The notes under the pieces were generated by a model. That model was not told the origin of the DNA. It saw nothing but the letters and a program-made list of their open reading frames with translations, and searched no databases. A DNA stretch of 64,000 nucleotides from Astropecten irregularis (Eukaryota > Echinodermata > Asteroidea > Paxillosida > Astropectinidae), in assembly GCA_963971285.1 (NCBI GenBank), contig OZ020261.1, positions 124,001 to 188,000 on the forward strand, written 5' to 3'. Shown one piece after another: positions 1 through 11,439 of this stretch. The translations under genes and the position numbers were made by a program. Positions within the stretch are counted from its first letter, which is position 1, and the number at the start of each line of letters is the position of its first letter.

Positions 1-73
1 TCCAATCAGATTTTCAAATCCTTGAAAAGATGTTGCTAGCTAAAGTCTTCTTTTCCGCACTCGTCCATGACAG

Positions 74-2542
74 ACATTGACGAGTGTGCGAGCAACCCTT
101 GTCAGAATGGCGGATTATGCATTGATGCTGTGAATAGTTACACTTGCTCGTGTCCAGCTGGCTACACTGGAACGCTCTGCCAAACCGGTGAGTATAAGAA
201 TCTTATGATATTTCAGTGGTCAAAACTTAATCCAATGCAGTCTTCAAATCGTTGAAAAGATATTGCCAGCTAATGTCTTTTTTCGTACTCCTCCATGACA
301 GACATTAACGAGTGTGCGAGCAGCCCTTGTCAAAATAGCGTATCATGCATTGATGATGTGAATAGTTACACGTGCGTCTGTGCACCTGGCTACACTGGAA
401 TGCTCTGCCAAACCGGTGAGTAAAGCACAAAAATCATATCCATTCCAGTGGTCTCTTGATTTGGCTTTTAATCAAAAAGATCCAGCGTATCCTATGCATT
501 ATGTAGTAAACGGCTACGAAAAGGCGTTGGCGGCAAGATTTGTACTCCGGCCGCCGTAAAAATATTTCATTGCAAAAGATTCAAACCAGCAAAGGAAATT
601 GTTCGTTCCGTGGGAGAACTTCTGATGCCGCCGCTCGGCGTCGGGCAGCGCGAAGGATAACGGCGCTGAGTCAAAGCCGAGAGGACCCTCAGCGCCTGAC
701 TGCAAGGGGGAAACCACGGAGCCAATACATCGTCAGTTGGGAGGATTGGTTGTGGTGGTGCAGAGGCGACATCTGCTGGACGGCAATCTTCTCGCTTTAA
801 TCTGAGGAGGTCCTGCCGGGTGGCTGCGTAGAATGTTCTGGGGATCATCTTCCTCTGTTATCATGGGAGCTCCGTAGGCTCGGGATTGGGATTGCTTCTC
901 TCTGAGGTACGGCGTCCAAAGAGCGGTAAGATCAGTTCTGGTGGATACACTTACTACTGGTCTAGCCGTGTTGATGGCTGCCACTCGGATGGGGTATCGA
1001 TTGCTATGTCAGACCGGTTGACTCAGATGGTAGTGGAGAACCCACCTGTCAACGAGCGTACGATGAGGCTCCAGATTAAACATTCTGTAGTCATAGAGTA
1101 TGCTCAGACTGATGTGAGTTCGCCATCGGACAAGGGTACATTCTACACCCAGCTCGAGTCTGTTCTGGATGAATGTCCCCATTAAAACACTCTCTTGGTT
1201 ATGGGAGACTTCAATGCCCACACTGGTGCTGAAATGTACGAGACGGGCCTTGAACTTCTTGGGTCTGGTATCAAGGGTCAGAATTGCACTAGGATTATTG
1301 ATCTTGCAAATGGCCAGGGACTTAAAGTTGCTGGCTCTCAATATAGTATCAGCGCCCGGAGTCGAGCGGCATAGTTGGACTTGGCGTTAAGTTGGCGATG
1401 TGCAAGAGGATAAAGATTTCTGTCTTCAGGTCTCTGGTCTTGTCTGTCTTGTACACTGTTGTGAGATATGCGCTTTGACTTGGCCTGAAGAGGCAAATAT
1501 TTCACTTCAGTAGGCTACATGGTCTCTGAGGAGAATCCTAAGGTAACACTGGTCAGACCGTGTGTCTAACGAGAGGTTACTCAGGAAGAGTCAGATGAGA
1601 CCTATTACCTGCTTGATACGTAAGCGCAAGATGAGACTGTGCGGTCATGTGACTAAACCCCCTGCCAGCGATCCTCCCAGGCGGATTCTCTCTTTGAGAA
1701 TGCCTTTTCATAGGACTCGCCTGGTAGGGCGTCCCCGTGACACGAAGTAGCGTCAGGTGTATTGTTTTTTGGCTGAGATGGGGATGGGTCGCGTGGCAGC
1801 AAAGGGATGGCTATCAGGATACGTACGGAATGAGCTATTACTCGAAATAGGTACAACAACGCGCTGCCGCGGCGCATACTCCCACCGATCGACTGATTGC
1901 GTGGTCTCGGGTTCGAATCTTAATCCCATCAACTCCTGGGAAAGATATTGCCAGCTAATGTATTCTTCCGCACTTCCCATGACAGACATCGACGATTGTG
2001 CGAACAACCCATGTCCTAATGGGGGGATATGCAGTGATGCTGTGAATGCCTACACGTGCTCGTGTCCGGCCGGCTCCGGAGGATCGCCCTGCCAAAACTG
2101 TAAGTATATCACAGACTACTGCGTTCATTTCAGTGGTCTCGGGTTCAAATCTAAATTCAATCAACTCTTTCTTGTTAAAAATAATCACCTTACAATAATC
2201 ACACATTGTTCGGGGTTTGTTTTTCAACCAGGTGGATTACGTCTTGTGAACGGTCCGTCAGCAAACGAGGGAAGAGTTGAGGTGTTGTACAACAGCCAAT
2301 GGGGGACCGTTTGCGACGACGGTTGGGACATCAACGACGGTAACGTAGCCTGCCGTCAACTCGGCTACCAGTCTGCCATTCAGGTCTGGAGTACTGCCCA
2401 CCATGGCCAGGGTATAGGATCAATATTTCTGGATGACTTGGCGTGCACCGGATCCGAGACTACCCTCGGATCCTGCGGTCATGCTGGTTGGGGTGTGGAA
2501 AACTGTGGACACGGGGAGGATGCAAGCGTCAAGTGCTGTTAG
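74..2542 (+). CDS. EGF/SRCR-domain protein, 3' part of gene (3 EGF exons + SRCR exon)
   Basis: Partial gene whose 5' end lies outside the window. Exons by splice sites and frame: 74-187, 302-415, 1986-2099 and 2232-2542, with stop TAG at 2540-2542. The first three are each exactly 114 nt, phase 1-1, and each encodes one six-cysteine EGF domain beginning D-I-[DN]-[ED]-C, like calcium-binding EGF repeats. The second has N-S-V-S in place of the usual N-G-G-x between cysteines 2 and 3. The last exon encodes about 100 residues of an SRCR domain: it opens GLRLVNGPS, contains [10 protein letters not shown] and ACRQLGY, and ends in Cys-Cys. EGF plus SRCR architecture is typical of extracellular or scavenger-receptor-like proteins, which are greatly expanded in echinoderms; ligand and orthology are unknown. 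The three EGF exons share about 70 nt of upstream intron, a sign of tandem exon duplication. No transmembrane segment follows the SRCR domain, so the C-terminus is probably extracellular. Confidence 0.85.
540..1840 (+). pseudogene. Decayed non-LTR retrotransposon (endonuclease and RT C-terminal pieces)
   Basis: Fragments of a LINE-like polyprotein in all three + frames, lying in the intron between EGF exons 2 and 3. Around 836-1180 the translation contains [20 protein letters not shown] and, further on, [10 protein letters not shown]. Around 1195-1370 it reads [14 protein letters not shown] and then [12 protein letters not shown]. These are landmarks of the apurinic-type endonuclease in elements often mis-annotated as craniofacial development protein 2. 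At 1545-1830 comes a typical C-terminal tail ([11 protein letters not shown], then GRPRDTK and MGMGRVA). The central RT catalytic region is missing, and frameshifts and stops interrupt the pieces, so it is dead. The clade cannot be fixed from the tail alone. The orientation matches the host gene. Confidence 0.75.
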
Positions 2543-2562
2543 ACACGATATGATTATGTTAA

Positions 2563-2715
2563 TCGGTTTGCGGAAACACCATGTGAGAATCGTTCGTGCA
2601 TACGCACTTCGATTTCGTTCGCACTTCTCGTTAGGTTGAGACCAAACAAGAAGTGCGAACGAAACTGAAGTGCGAAAGTATACAAACGATTCTTACATGG
2701 TGTTTCCCCAAACCG
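2563..2715. repeat. Palindromic (hairpin) repeat just 3' of the SRCR stop codon
   Basis: Two arms of about 66 bp (2563-2629 and 2650-2715) are near-perfect inverted complements around a short spacer; the outer end reads CGGTTTGCGGAAACACCATG. It starts 21 bp after the EGF/SRCR stop codon, so it probably lies in that gene's 3' UTR and could fold in the mRNA. It is probably a small MITE of unknown family. Confidence 0.75.
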
Positions 2716-3732
2716 ATCCACATACCAATTGTCACCATGCAAAGCCTAAAATCTTTGACGATGTGATTACTTATGTATATAATCGCCAATCAGGGTTAAA
2801 CTGAAATGTCGGGAATGGCCTATACGTCACCTCTTGTCATGTCAAATCCCAAACTTTAAGCTAATGACAATTGAAAGGACTATCTCAAACATTTGAAGTA
2901 TAAACGTGTGTTTCTTTCTCCAACGAAAAACTGAGGGAAAAAAACAATATAGGCCTACAGTATAAACAAAACCGTAAACACTGTAATCGGGGCCATTACG
3001 CAGACTGTCATCGTTTTTTTTAACTGAAAAGTATTCGGTAAAATGAAAGATTTTTGGTGTCGCGTTAATAGTCTATAAGAAGGTCCGTAAAGGCAAGGGG
3101 TATTTTCCGAAACCAGTCAGGATATTTCGCCACAAACCATACTTTTAGAAATCATGGATTATGGTTTCTTTATTTGGAAGTCAATTGAATGATATTTATA
3201 AAGATGTACATAATACAAATAAATAAATGTTTAAATAAGTGAATCTTTTATTCCGATGGCTTATTTGTTATCAAACATCTATGGTGTGTTACTTTCGCAT
3301 CTTGGTTTAGAATAGGATTTAAAACGGATTGATTCACAAACTAGTATATAAGTAATTTTCGTCACTTTAGTTAGCTTAGCTTCGAAAGAGACGATATACA
3401 TTTCATATATAGGTGTTTAATGTAAAAGAAAAACGTTATCGTCATACCGTTGGTAGACTCCACTCTCTCGATATTGTAAGTTAGGATTAGGATCATGATC
3501 GTGTTCAAATTGTTTTATTCTTACACTAACATTTTATTTGGTAAGTTTTCATACATTGCATGTGTACTCAAATCATTCGTTGTCGTTTGTGTCGAGACAG
3601 CGCTTTGGGTCTTATTTTTAAATGGAAGACGCTTTATTTACTTATGATGATTATTATTATTATGTTAAGTACTTGTTACGGTGAAGAAATTAAGATACAG
3701 TTGATAAATGAAGAAATATAGATATATATTCG
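2716..3732. other. No gene seen; AT-rich intergenic DNA
   Basis: No ORF, splice-compatible exon or RNA gene is supportable here. AATAAA-like hexamers near 3219-3227 could serve as polyadenylation signals for the EGF/SRCR gene, but this cannot be shown. Confidence 0.5.
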
Positions 3733-3930
3733 TGAAATAACCACAAGGGAAACTGACTGAGTTATTTTAAGTCATTGAAAAGTGAACAAAGAAAAATTGA
3801 CTGGAGCGGGATTCGAACCGGCGACCTCCTGAATACCGTACAGGCGCTCTACCAACTGAGCCATCCAGCCCTATGTTGGTGGTGACTCCAATAGTCAACT
3901 ATCTTTGTTCGTTTGGCAGTCAGAAGTCGG
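3733..3930 (-). mobile_element. tRNA-derived SINE, family 1, copy a
   Basis: The reverse strand has a tRNA-like head: A box TGGCTCAGTTGG and B box GGTTCGAATCC, with a 7-bp acceptor stem and a mostly paired anticodon arm. Position 33 of the tRNA-like fold is C instead of the universal T, and one T-stem pair is mismatched. The same head, with the same flanks (upstream GGTCACCACCAACGTAGGG, downstream TTTGTTCACTTTTCAATGAC), recurs at about 6.7, 32.7, 33.0, 48.6 and 52.0 kb. It is therefore a dispersed SINE and not a tRNA gene. Confidence 0.8.
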
Positions 3931-6272
3931 TAAGGGCGAGTCGGCTAGGGGGCGAGTTGACCTGTTTCCCTTTTAAAGTAGGTATATGCTATGCACCAGG
4001 ACTTCAAATTAATAAAAGTGTTTAGTTAACTATATATATCATTAGTGAAACAAATTAAAGTATTGCCCAAAGTTACCTTGTTGCAAATCCAAGAGGAAAA
4101 TAATCAGAGAAAACACTACCGGAAAAGAAACAAAGATTGAAAACCTAATTAAACAATAAAACGCTGACTCACCATGACTCACCACTTTTTAACAGAATTT
4201 TCAATCCATTTTTAGGTTTGGCAAAACATTTTTGAATTTGTTTTCAGTGTGGTATGTCTTATAAACTGCCAGAACATCCTTTAAGCCTATTCAGAACTTC
4301 AAATTCAAACTTTTTTTAAATTCACTACACCCCAATGTTCATTATACAATAAATAGTTAGGGAATGTTTAAATATTAGAAACGCGTGAGGCCTTCAGAAT
4401 TCCAAGTATTAAATAAATGTATGAATAATGTTCAACATGACCACGATCTCCCGAGTGCGAACATAGCCAGTTCCATGTATGCACCTGCACAACAGACTGA
4501 AGCACTGGACCCCCAGGTTGTGATAACCCGTCATAATTACACAATATATTCATTGCATGCCTTCCCCTTTATTGTCAAACCCCGATTATGAAAGACTGTT
4601 GATATGTATAATATTATATACTGTTTATAACTCGTATGTAACACTTCATTCAAACGCATTGCCCTAGTTGCGCTGAAGGATTGAAAACTTCTATAAAACA
4701 GAAACGAAATAAAATTTCAGAAAATCACTTCACTAACTTTGAACTGGACACTTCCAGATTATACTCTGTAAAAATCATCGAAGTTGAAGTCTTTTCTTTG
4801 GAAATATTGTCCGTCATTTACAGCGACATCGATTCCGCTATGTAAACAAAGCGTCACCAGTTTTCGATAACTTGGTTGTGCGGCAAAGTTTGTTGACATC
4901 GGAGTAGCTATGGCGTGCCAAGTCACTCAAAAATTTACGAAATATTGTCCTGACTCGATTTGATGGAATTGGGTCGATGGAGTTATTTATAAAAGGTCCT
5001 GAAACGGTTTTGATTCAAAGATCGTGAATGATAAATTATTTTTTATAAATAAATGGTTGAATCAACATATTAAGAATTTGGTACAGATCATGGTAGATAA
5101 AATTATTATCACAACATTTTTATAATATCTGGCATCATTATGAGAGGCCTAAACGTGGATAGCTTAAGTTCATCAGCTTAGCAAAGTTTCAAATTAAAAA
5201 GAGATAAATAAAATATGGCACTTCGATTTGAGAAAGACTTTAACACTTTTGTTACATTGGCATGCCATAAAAACCCAGATCGCACTGGGATCACGTGACC
5301 TGCCGTCTGACATCGGAAGAATAAAAGTTGTTCGAGCAGACGACAGTTTAGTTTGAAATATTTGACCACAGATTGTGTCTTTCATAAACGTTTGAACATT
5401 AGCCTTAAAATGCATTAGTAATCTATAATCTAAAATTACATAGTTTTTTACTTTTGAGTATCACTCACGACTGGAAACTTTATTCTCAATATCCTGAATG
5501 TCGGAGATAGCCCTGAGTGTAGTCATCACTTCAGATATACTGATCACAAAGTATCACGCACGGTCTCGTGGTAAATGGGAATCAAATTTCGTCATCGAAA
5601 ACATATGTCCATCGGAAACTCATGACCGGACGATAACATTAACAAGGAGTTTTCGGGCTGGCATACTGATTCCATTTACAGGTTAATTGTTGGTGCTTAA
5701 GTAAATGTTTGTGTTTAAGCAGCTCTATGAAATTGGGTCCAGGTCATTGTTTTTAAGAAGAGCGGGTATAGACTTTTGTATAGTACGCATTTTATTTTAA
5801 TCACAATGACCTAGACCAATAAACGGACACCTGGAACAATGCACATCTATAACCAGCAACATTCAAACAAATTTCTCATTATGTAGGCCTATACAGGTGC
5901 TATCTAAAACGACACTGCTCGTTGGTACCCTGTAATAGTTCAATAAATTGTACAATAGAAGTTAATCAATCAAATAAATACAGCAAACAACCGCAATGCG
6001 TGTTTACATATTGTCTATTTATGTTGGTTTCCTTAGGCCTTTGTTTCATTATTGTTTCGAAATTCCAGCCCTTTAGTATTCAAAGGGAGGGATCAAACAC
6101 AAGAGTGAACACAAACCTCTAGCTACAAGTCAGCATACACCAAAAGAGCACCTCTGCAGAAAGCTGATGAAGGAGAATCTTCAAATTGCGATCGTCGAAT
6201 TGCCAGCTGATTTCAGCTCGCCTCACAACTAGTACAAGAATAGAACTTACCCTGAAGCTGCTGAAAGAAGTC
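3931..6272. other. No gene seen; AT-rich intergenic DNA
   Basis: Only short ORFs without family resemblance or splice support. The last few hundred bases presumably contain the promoter and 5' UTR of the K2P channel gene, but no convincing TATA box or initiator was identified. Confidence 0.5.
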
Positions 6273-7826
6273 ATGAAGAAATGGATGAAATCATCCCTTC
6301 CTTTCATCACACTACCTATCTATATTCTCATCGGGTCTCTCGTTTTTGTTTACCTGGAAGGGCCCAACTCAAAACAAGAGGTCCACGCGATAGCCGCGGC
6401 TATTAGACAATTCCGAAGCAATCACAGCGAATGTGGAGTCACTGATGAAGTGATGGTATCATTGTTGGGAAGCATTGATACGGCCCGGCAGCAAGCTGCT
6501 TTCTGGACAAATGCTAATCCGGAGAGTTCATTAAAGCAGTTATGGTCCTTGGAGAATGCTTTTGTTTTCTGCTACTGTATTGTCACAACAATAGGTGAGT
6601 ATTTTTACCTTTAAAGAGCAACGTGAACTGTTGTTACTTTTTAAAAAGTTAACGCACAGAAATTGACTGGAGCGGAATTCGAGGCAGAGACATCAAGAAT
6701 ACCGTACCAGCGCTATTACCAACTGAGTTATCCAGCGTTATGATGGTGGTGTCCCTAATAGGCAATTATATTTGTTCGTTTGAAGGCCAGAATCCATGAA
6801 ACCACTAGTGGATGGCCGTGGCCTAGTGGTCTGGCGTGTAGAACTCAAAGTTTTGTGGTCACAGGTGGGTTCAAAACCAGCCATGGGCTAGTGGTGCTTG
6901 CGTCCTTGGGCAAGACACAAGGTAACTTGGGTACCTGTGAGGGTAGAGATGGCTTTGCGATTTGATAAGCCTTTGGTGCGCTTTACAGTAGCCGGTGCCG
7001 TATACTCCCCCAGGGAGTTGAGATGGTTTCAGGAATGTAAATTATGGCACAATGACCAGGGATGACAATATAAGCGCTATGTCTTTGGACAGATGTGAGC
7101 GCGGAATATATTCAGAATTATCATTATTATTATTACCATCATATACCGCTGTCTGCTAATTTCTTTGCTGCAGGATTTGGATGGTTTGCTCCACGTACAT
7201 TCGGAGGGCAGATCTTCAGTGTGCTCTTTGCTATCCCTGGCATTCCCCTGTATGCATACATGGTTGTCGTCATTGGTAGCGCATGCCAAATCATTTGGGA
7301 AAAGTGCGTGTTGCTGTTCAACAAGGGAGCTAAAGCCGTCAAGTCCAGGACAGCACGTCGTATCCTGTTTGCGTTGGTGACAGTAATGGTACTGTGGGTA
7401 TTCTTAATGGGGATCCCTGCTTCTATCTTCGCCCTGATGGAAAACTGGTCTTTTGTGAAAGCACAGTATTTCTGCTTTATAACATTCAGCACCATAGGTT
7501 TTGGTGACATAAGCCCTACCAGCCGTTACACTCTAGCCGGAAGCTTATACCAAATTGGAATCACTGTATTGTTTTTCCTTTGCATGGCTATATTGTCAAT
7601 AACCTTCACAGGAATACGCACGGCTTACCTCCGTACTGTTAGGCAACTGGAAAATCATAAATCACGAAAGTATACCATCAAGGATGATAACATGTACTCC
7701 CTGGATGCTAGCATTGAAATGGGTGGTGCAGAAGATTATGATGGATGCTCAGAACCCAAGCTAAGATGTGTATCAAGTATTAATGAATCATCTCCGAGCT
7801 CAGATTCAACTATAACTACAACATAA
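6273..7826 (+). CDS. Two-pore-domain (K2P) potassium channel, 324 aa, two exons
   Basis: Background K+ leak channel of the plasma membrane. Exons 6273-6594 and 7174-7826, with donor GTGAGT and acceptor TTTGCTGCAG. The first in-frame ATG is at 6273; the longer frame upstream begins only at a TTG. Order: M1 (residues about 8-27), long extracellular cap loop, pore loop 1 with filter TIGFG (from residue 106), M2, M3, pore loop 2 with TIGFGD (214-219), M4, then a Ser/Thr/Asp-rich cytosolic tail. The intron interrupts the first glycine codon of filter 1 in phase 1, a position conserved in K2P genes. Filter 1 has Phe where most K2P channels have Tyr; THIK-type channels also have Phe there, but subfamily cannot be assigned by eye. 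Length is normal to slightly short, so an upstream exon is possible but not needed. The intron contains two SINEs. Confidence 0.9.
6655..6790 (-). mobile_element. tRNA-derived SINE, family 1, copy b (degenerate)
   Basis: Diverged copy of the family-1 head and 5' flank, in reverse orientation within the K2P intron. The B-box region is damaged (GAATTCGAGGC), but the A-box side and the flank ending near TTTGTTCGTTTG are still recognisable. Confidence 0.65.
6811..7138 (+). mobile_element. tRNA-derived SINE, family 2, copy a, in K2P intron
   Basis: tRNA-like head with A box TGGCCTAGTGG and B box GGTTCAAAACC. A body follows that includes CTTGGGCAAGACAC, GTACCTGTGAGGGTAGAGAT and GGGAGTTGAGATGGTTTCAG, ending in an AAGCGCTAT-like motif and an ATT-rich microsatellite tail. 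A second copy with the same order lies in reverse at 46180-46475. Its 3' end is only about 35 bp from the K2P exon 2 acceptor. Confidence 0.8.
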
Positions 7827-9522
7827 AGCCATTTAAACCACGAATCCAGGCTTATCACGGCATATTCAAAGGGACTTTGCAATAGGAATATTATGGCTTA
7901 AACATGTGCCAAAAAGCAACTGTTTGGGGGGCCTGTGATTTTATCCACTTCCTCACAATTTTTCAGTGTTAACAACAGATTTTTTGGTTTGTATGCTAAT
8001 TGGAATTTCCATATTCATGAGCAAAACTGTGATGTCATCCGGGTAACTGAGACCTGAAACCCTTGATCTGTACACGAAAAGTTGGGGTTGTTTTATAGGT
8101 TTTCTGATATACCTTTTTTTTCAATGAGTTTCATTGTGCCGGATATGTTCCTTTCACTCTACTGGTGGTGTAAATTTTTGCCAAACCATTTCTGTTGGTG
8201 AAGTTTGCATCTTCATTTTGTATGTTATTTGTTTTTTTTTTCATTATACTTTAGCTGTTGCTTCCCCAAATGAGTATGCATGAAAATCTCCCATTTTTCA
8301 AAGCCATTAAAATGAAAACCAAAAGCTGGTTTGAAATCAAAAAGGACTTGCCATTCATTTTCTGTCAGTATATTCTCTGTATGAAGGCAATAAAATAACC
8401 TGACTTTAAAAAGCACTGAATAAACCATTAAATGTCAACAACATTGACTGCATTCCCACCAGCAGCATTTCTAATTAAACTACCAGCAGCAGTATATCGC
8501 CGGCAATACAGCCAGAAGGAGCAGCAGCAACAGTAGGCACCACCGCAGTGCCAACAATAAGGAGCAAGTAACAGCAAGACAGGTATAGCAACTCCTTATC
8601 CAGCAGCAGCAACACTATAACTACCATGCAGCAAAAGCTGCATAATGCACTGGCACCTAAACTGGAATAACTGTTGACAAGTTGAGAAACATCTCTAAAT
8701 CGGAATGCCTTTTTTATTTTGATACTATAGCTAACTAAATCCATGTAAATAAAAACATATAATATGATTTTCCAATAGAAACGAAGTCATAACTATACTT
8801 TATAAAACCTTATTCACGGTTCATTCATCCTACATTCGAAGCAGTGCAATCGAACCGAAGCTTGGATTCAAAGTAGTCTGGTACCAGTTTTCTCTTTAGA
8901 ATTGGTGATGTTTATATATAAAATTATTTTTTAATTTCATGACCGAGAAAAGTTCCACTCATAACAGTGAATTATGATAATAACTTGGCGTTGAAAGTCA
9001 CCACAACTGCCACATACTTTCATCAACTGCCACAAACGTCACCATCTGTAACCAACCTATATCTATAGGTAAAACGTCACTCATGTTATAGCGGGCCAAA
9101 TGCATAAGCTGTACACAAAAATATGTCATACATATAGTGATTTCGCTATGCATAAAGGTTATGTTGCTTGTGACTGTTAGCTGGTTTTTGTTTCACCAAG
9201 CATGCATATTTTTTGTTCAGCAATACGTACTTTAAGTGTAGCTCTTGATGCAAATTTTGTGGCAGTGTTTTTTGGCGATGAGAACCTTTTTCGATTATCG
9301 TTTCTGTGGCGATGAAACCAAAAACCCAGCCAATTTCCACAGTTAGCTTGTCATTGAAAGGAGTATAAACATGTCAATATAACTTGATAATACATAATTA
9401 AGTGTAGATTTCCCGTTTCAACCCAACAAAGCACTATATTGTGAACCAATTTATTCAGTGCACATCTAGGTTTAATTACACATCAATTAATATGAAAATT
9501 AAAAAATCGGCACTTTAAACTT
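7827..9522. other. No gene seen; 3' flank of K2P gene with a CAG-rich patch
   Basis: Follows the K2P stop codon. Contains probable 3' UTR (AATAAA-type hexamer near 8391) and an imperfect CAG/CAGCAA-rich low-complexity stretch at about 8480-8640. No exon or RNA gene is supportable. Confidence 0.5.
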
Positions 9523-9855
9523 AAGGTAGCTTCACACTGACTTATCAGATGATACAGTAACAGTCATCTGTGAAATTTCCAGTCCAACACGATGCCCACT
9601 TTTTGAGAAAACAGTGAAAAACGACCACGGCATTTTCAAATCTTTTCAAAGGCGTTTTGATCTCATCCCAGAATAAAAAAAAACTGGTGTTGATCTTTAT
9701 TCTTTTCTGGATAAATACAGCATTTCAGGCAGAAACATTTTACCGGAATACCGGTATGTTTCTACCATCACCATCTTTATACCCTGTAAATTAGGCAAAT
9801 CTGTGAAGACTTCTATTTTGGTATGCTACCAAAGTATGATAGTACCATTAAACAG
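9523..9855 (-). mobile_element. Kolobok-like MITE (K family), copy near 9.7 kb
   Basis: Reverse-orientation copy of a dispersed element about 330-370 bp long, seen more than a dozen times in this window. Diagnostic internal blocks are the complements of GGGTATAAAGATGGTGATGG, AGAAACATACCG, GCCTGAAATGCTGTATTTAT and CACTGTTTTCTCAAAAAGTG. The element ends in ACCAAAGTATGATAGTACC next to a TTAA. TTAA target sites plus a terminal A-G-G fit the Kolobok superfamily; piggyBac also uses TTAA. Confidence 0.7.
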
Positions 9856-11240
9856 GAAAATGTTGCGATAAAAACATAACTGAATGGTACATGGTTGGTA
9901 AACAATCTAAGGAAGACATTATAAAAATCCCTCTTGAACATGAAATAAGTTCCAAATACTGGCTTAAGCACATATTCGTAAATGTGCATAGCATGGAAAG
10001 TCTTCCCTATTAAAAAAAATTGATAGTCAACCAAATCACATGTGATATCTGTTTCCTTGAACATTCATTTTACAGTTATACTGCTAAGCATTATATTTTG
10101 CACGACAATTTGGCGAGCAACTTCATATAACTTTGCAAGGTTTTTATGCTTAAGCAAATAAATATTGTTAAGCATCACAATGCAGAATTCTATCATCCAG
10201 ATGTGGGGAAAGTTTTTGTTGTACAGTCATGTAATAGGAAGAGAATCGTCGCTTAGCATTATGCTTTAAGCAGTGCCATAATATTATCTGTAATACACAT
10301 ATAAATCGTACATCATGTAAATATCTCCAATAAGGTTCATATACTGTAAATCTAGACACTTGCTGTACAACACTAAAAATAATCAATGTAAATGTACAAA
10401 ATATGTATTTTTGAAATTGTCATATTTGTTTGTGTGTATCTAATGTCCCCTGTAACAATGGTTAATGTTCCATATATTATCACTGAACTATTATGTTTTT
10501 ATAATGGGCCTTCGTGATAAATATTGTCATATATTTTTATACAACAATACTGACATTGAATTTGAGGGCAAGGTCACCCGGGTCATTAGTATAGTTGCTG
10601 GTCAACTTTACGTACAGTATGGGGAGTTCATTGGCATTCAGTGCAGCATTGTACTGAGGCATTGTTTGTAGGTCACACCATACAGCTCACATAATGGCTA
10701 GGATGACCAGCTCGCGATTGTTTTCCAACACAAACTGTTTGTACCTGGCGCATGCGCTCGTGGCCATTCTCTGAGACCTCATGGCCAAAGTTTTGATCTG
10801 TCCAAAGTTTTGGACACGAATTCCCGATATAGAAAAATCGTAGTTAAGTCGTAATAAAATCCTGAGGCATTCTTGATTGGACATCGGGACTGAATCGTGG
10901 TTTTATACTATTATTAGTACATGTATACGCAATTGTGGAATTTTACCCTAACTGCAACCGGGGATTTGTGAAATGGCGGCTTGATCACAAATCATATACG
11001 AATCTACATGTAAAGCGAATCACACGAACACACACCAGAGAGGGACGAAGCAAGTCTCATAGATGCATCCGTCATTTCCCCAGCTGATTCGTAACTGATT
11101 TTGGACGTTCGTACAACATTAGTAATTGAGTTTTGCAAATAGAAGTCTATCTCTGAACAATTTATGCAAAATAAATTTTTCAGTTCGACGATTGCTGTCA
11201 GCTTCGACGGCATATGGATGAAGCGCGGACATATAAGTCC
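9856..11240. other. No gene seen
   Basis: AT-rich sequence with short unsupported ORFs on both strands. No exon, repeat family or RNA gene was recognised. Confidence 0.45.
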
Positions 11241-11241
11241 A

Positions 11242-11348
11242 GCAGCCGATTTCACGAAACTTTACGCCATGGCGTAAGTCCACTTACGCCACAAATGTTG
11301 CGTAAGTTGGACTTACGCCATGGCGTAAAGTTTCGTGAAATCGGCTGC
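11242..11348. repeat. Near-perfect 107-bp palindrome (hairpin MITE)
   Basis: Left and right arms of about 49 bp, starting GCAGCCGATTTCACGAAAC, are inverted complements with one or two differences around a loop of about 7 nt. The arms contain internally palindromic TTACGCCATGGCGTAA. Likely a small MITE. Confidence 0.85.
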
Positions 11349-11439
11349 AGGTGTGGACTTGCGTGTGCAATTGAATTACACACTGGCCTAGTCATTGACT
11401 GTCATGTAATGAGTAATATTGTATAAAGTAATGTGTAGC

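Noticed and set aside
3798-3872. Possible tRNA gene on the minus strand (also at 33012, 48652 and 26962)
   Set aside because: The folds carry C33 instead of T33, stem mismatches or an 8-nt anticodon loop. The family-1 heads recur with the same non-tRNA flanks, so they are SINE heads or pseudogenes.
6186-6272. Longer N-terminus for the K2P channel
   Set aside because: The frame upstream of 6273 begins with TTG; the first in-frame ATG is at 6273, right before the first membrane segment, which fits the family.
7095-7173. Coding start upstream of K2P exon 2
   Set aside because: This is the SINE tail and intron polypyrimidine region; the acceptor at 7172-7173 restores the pore-1 filter codon in phase.
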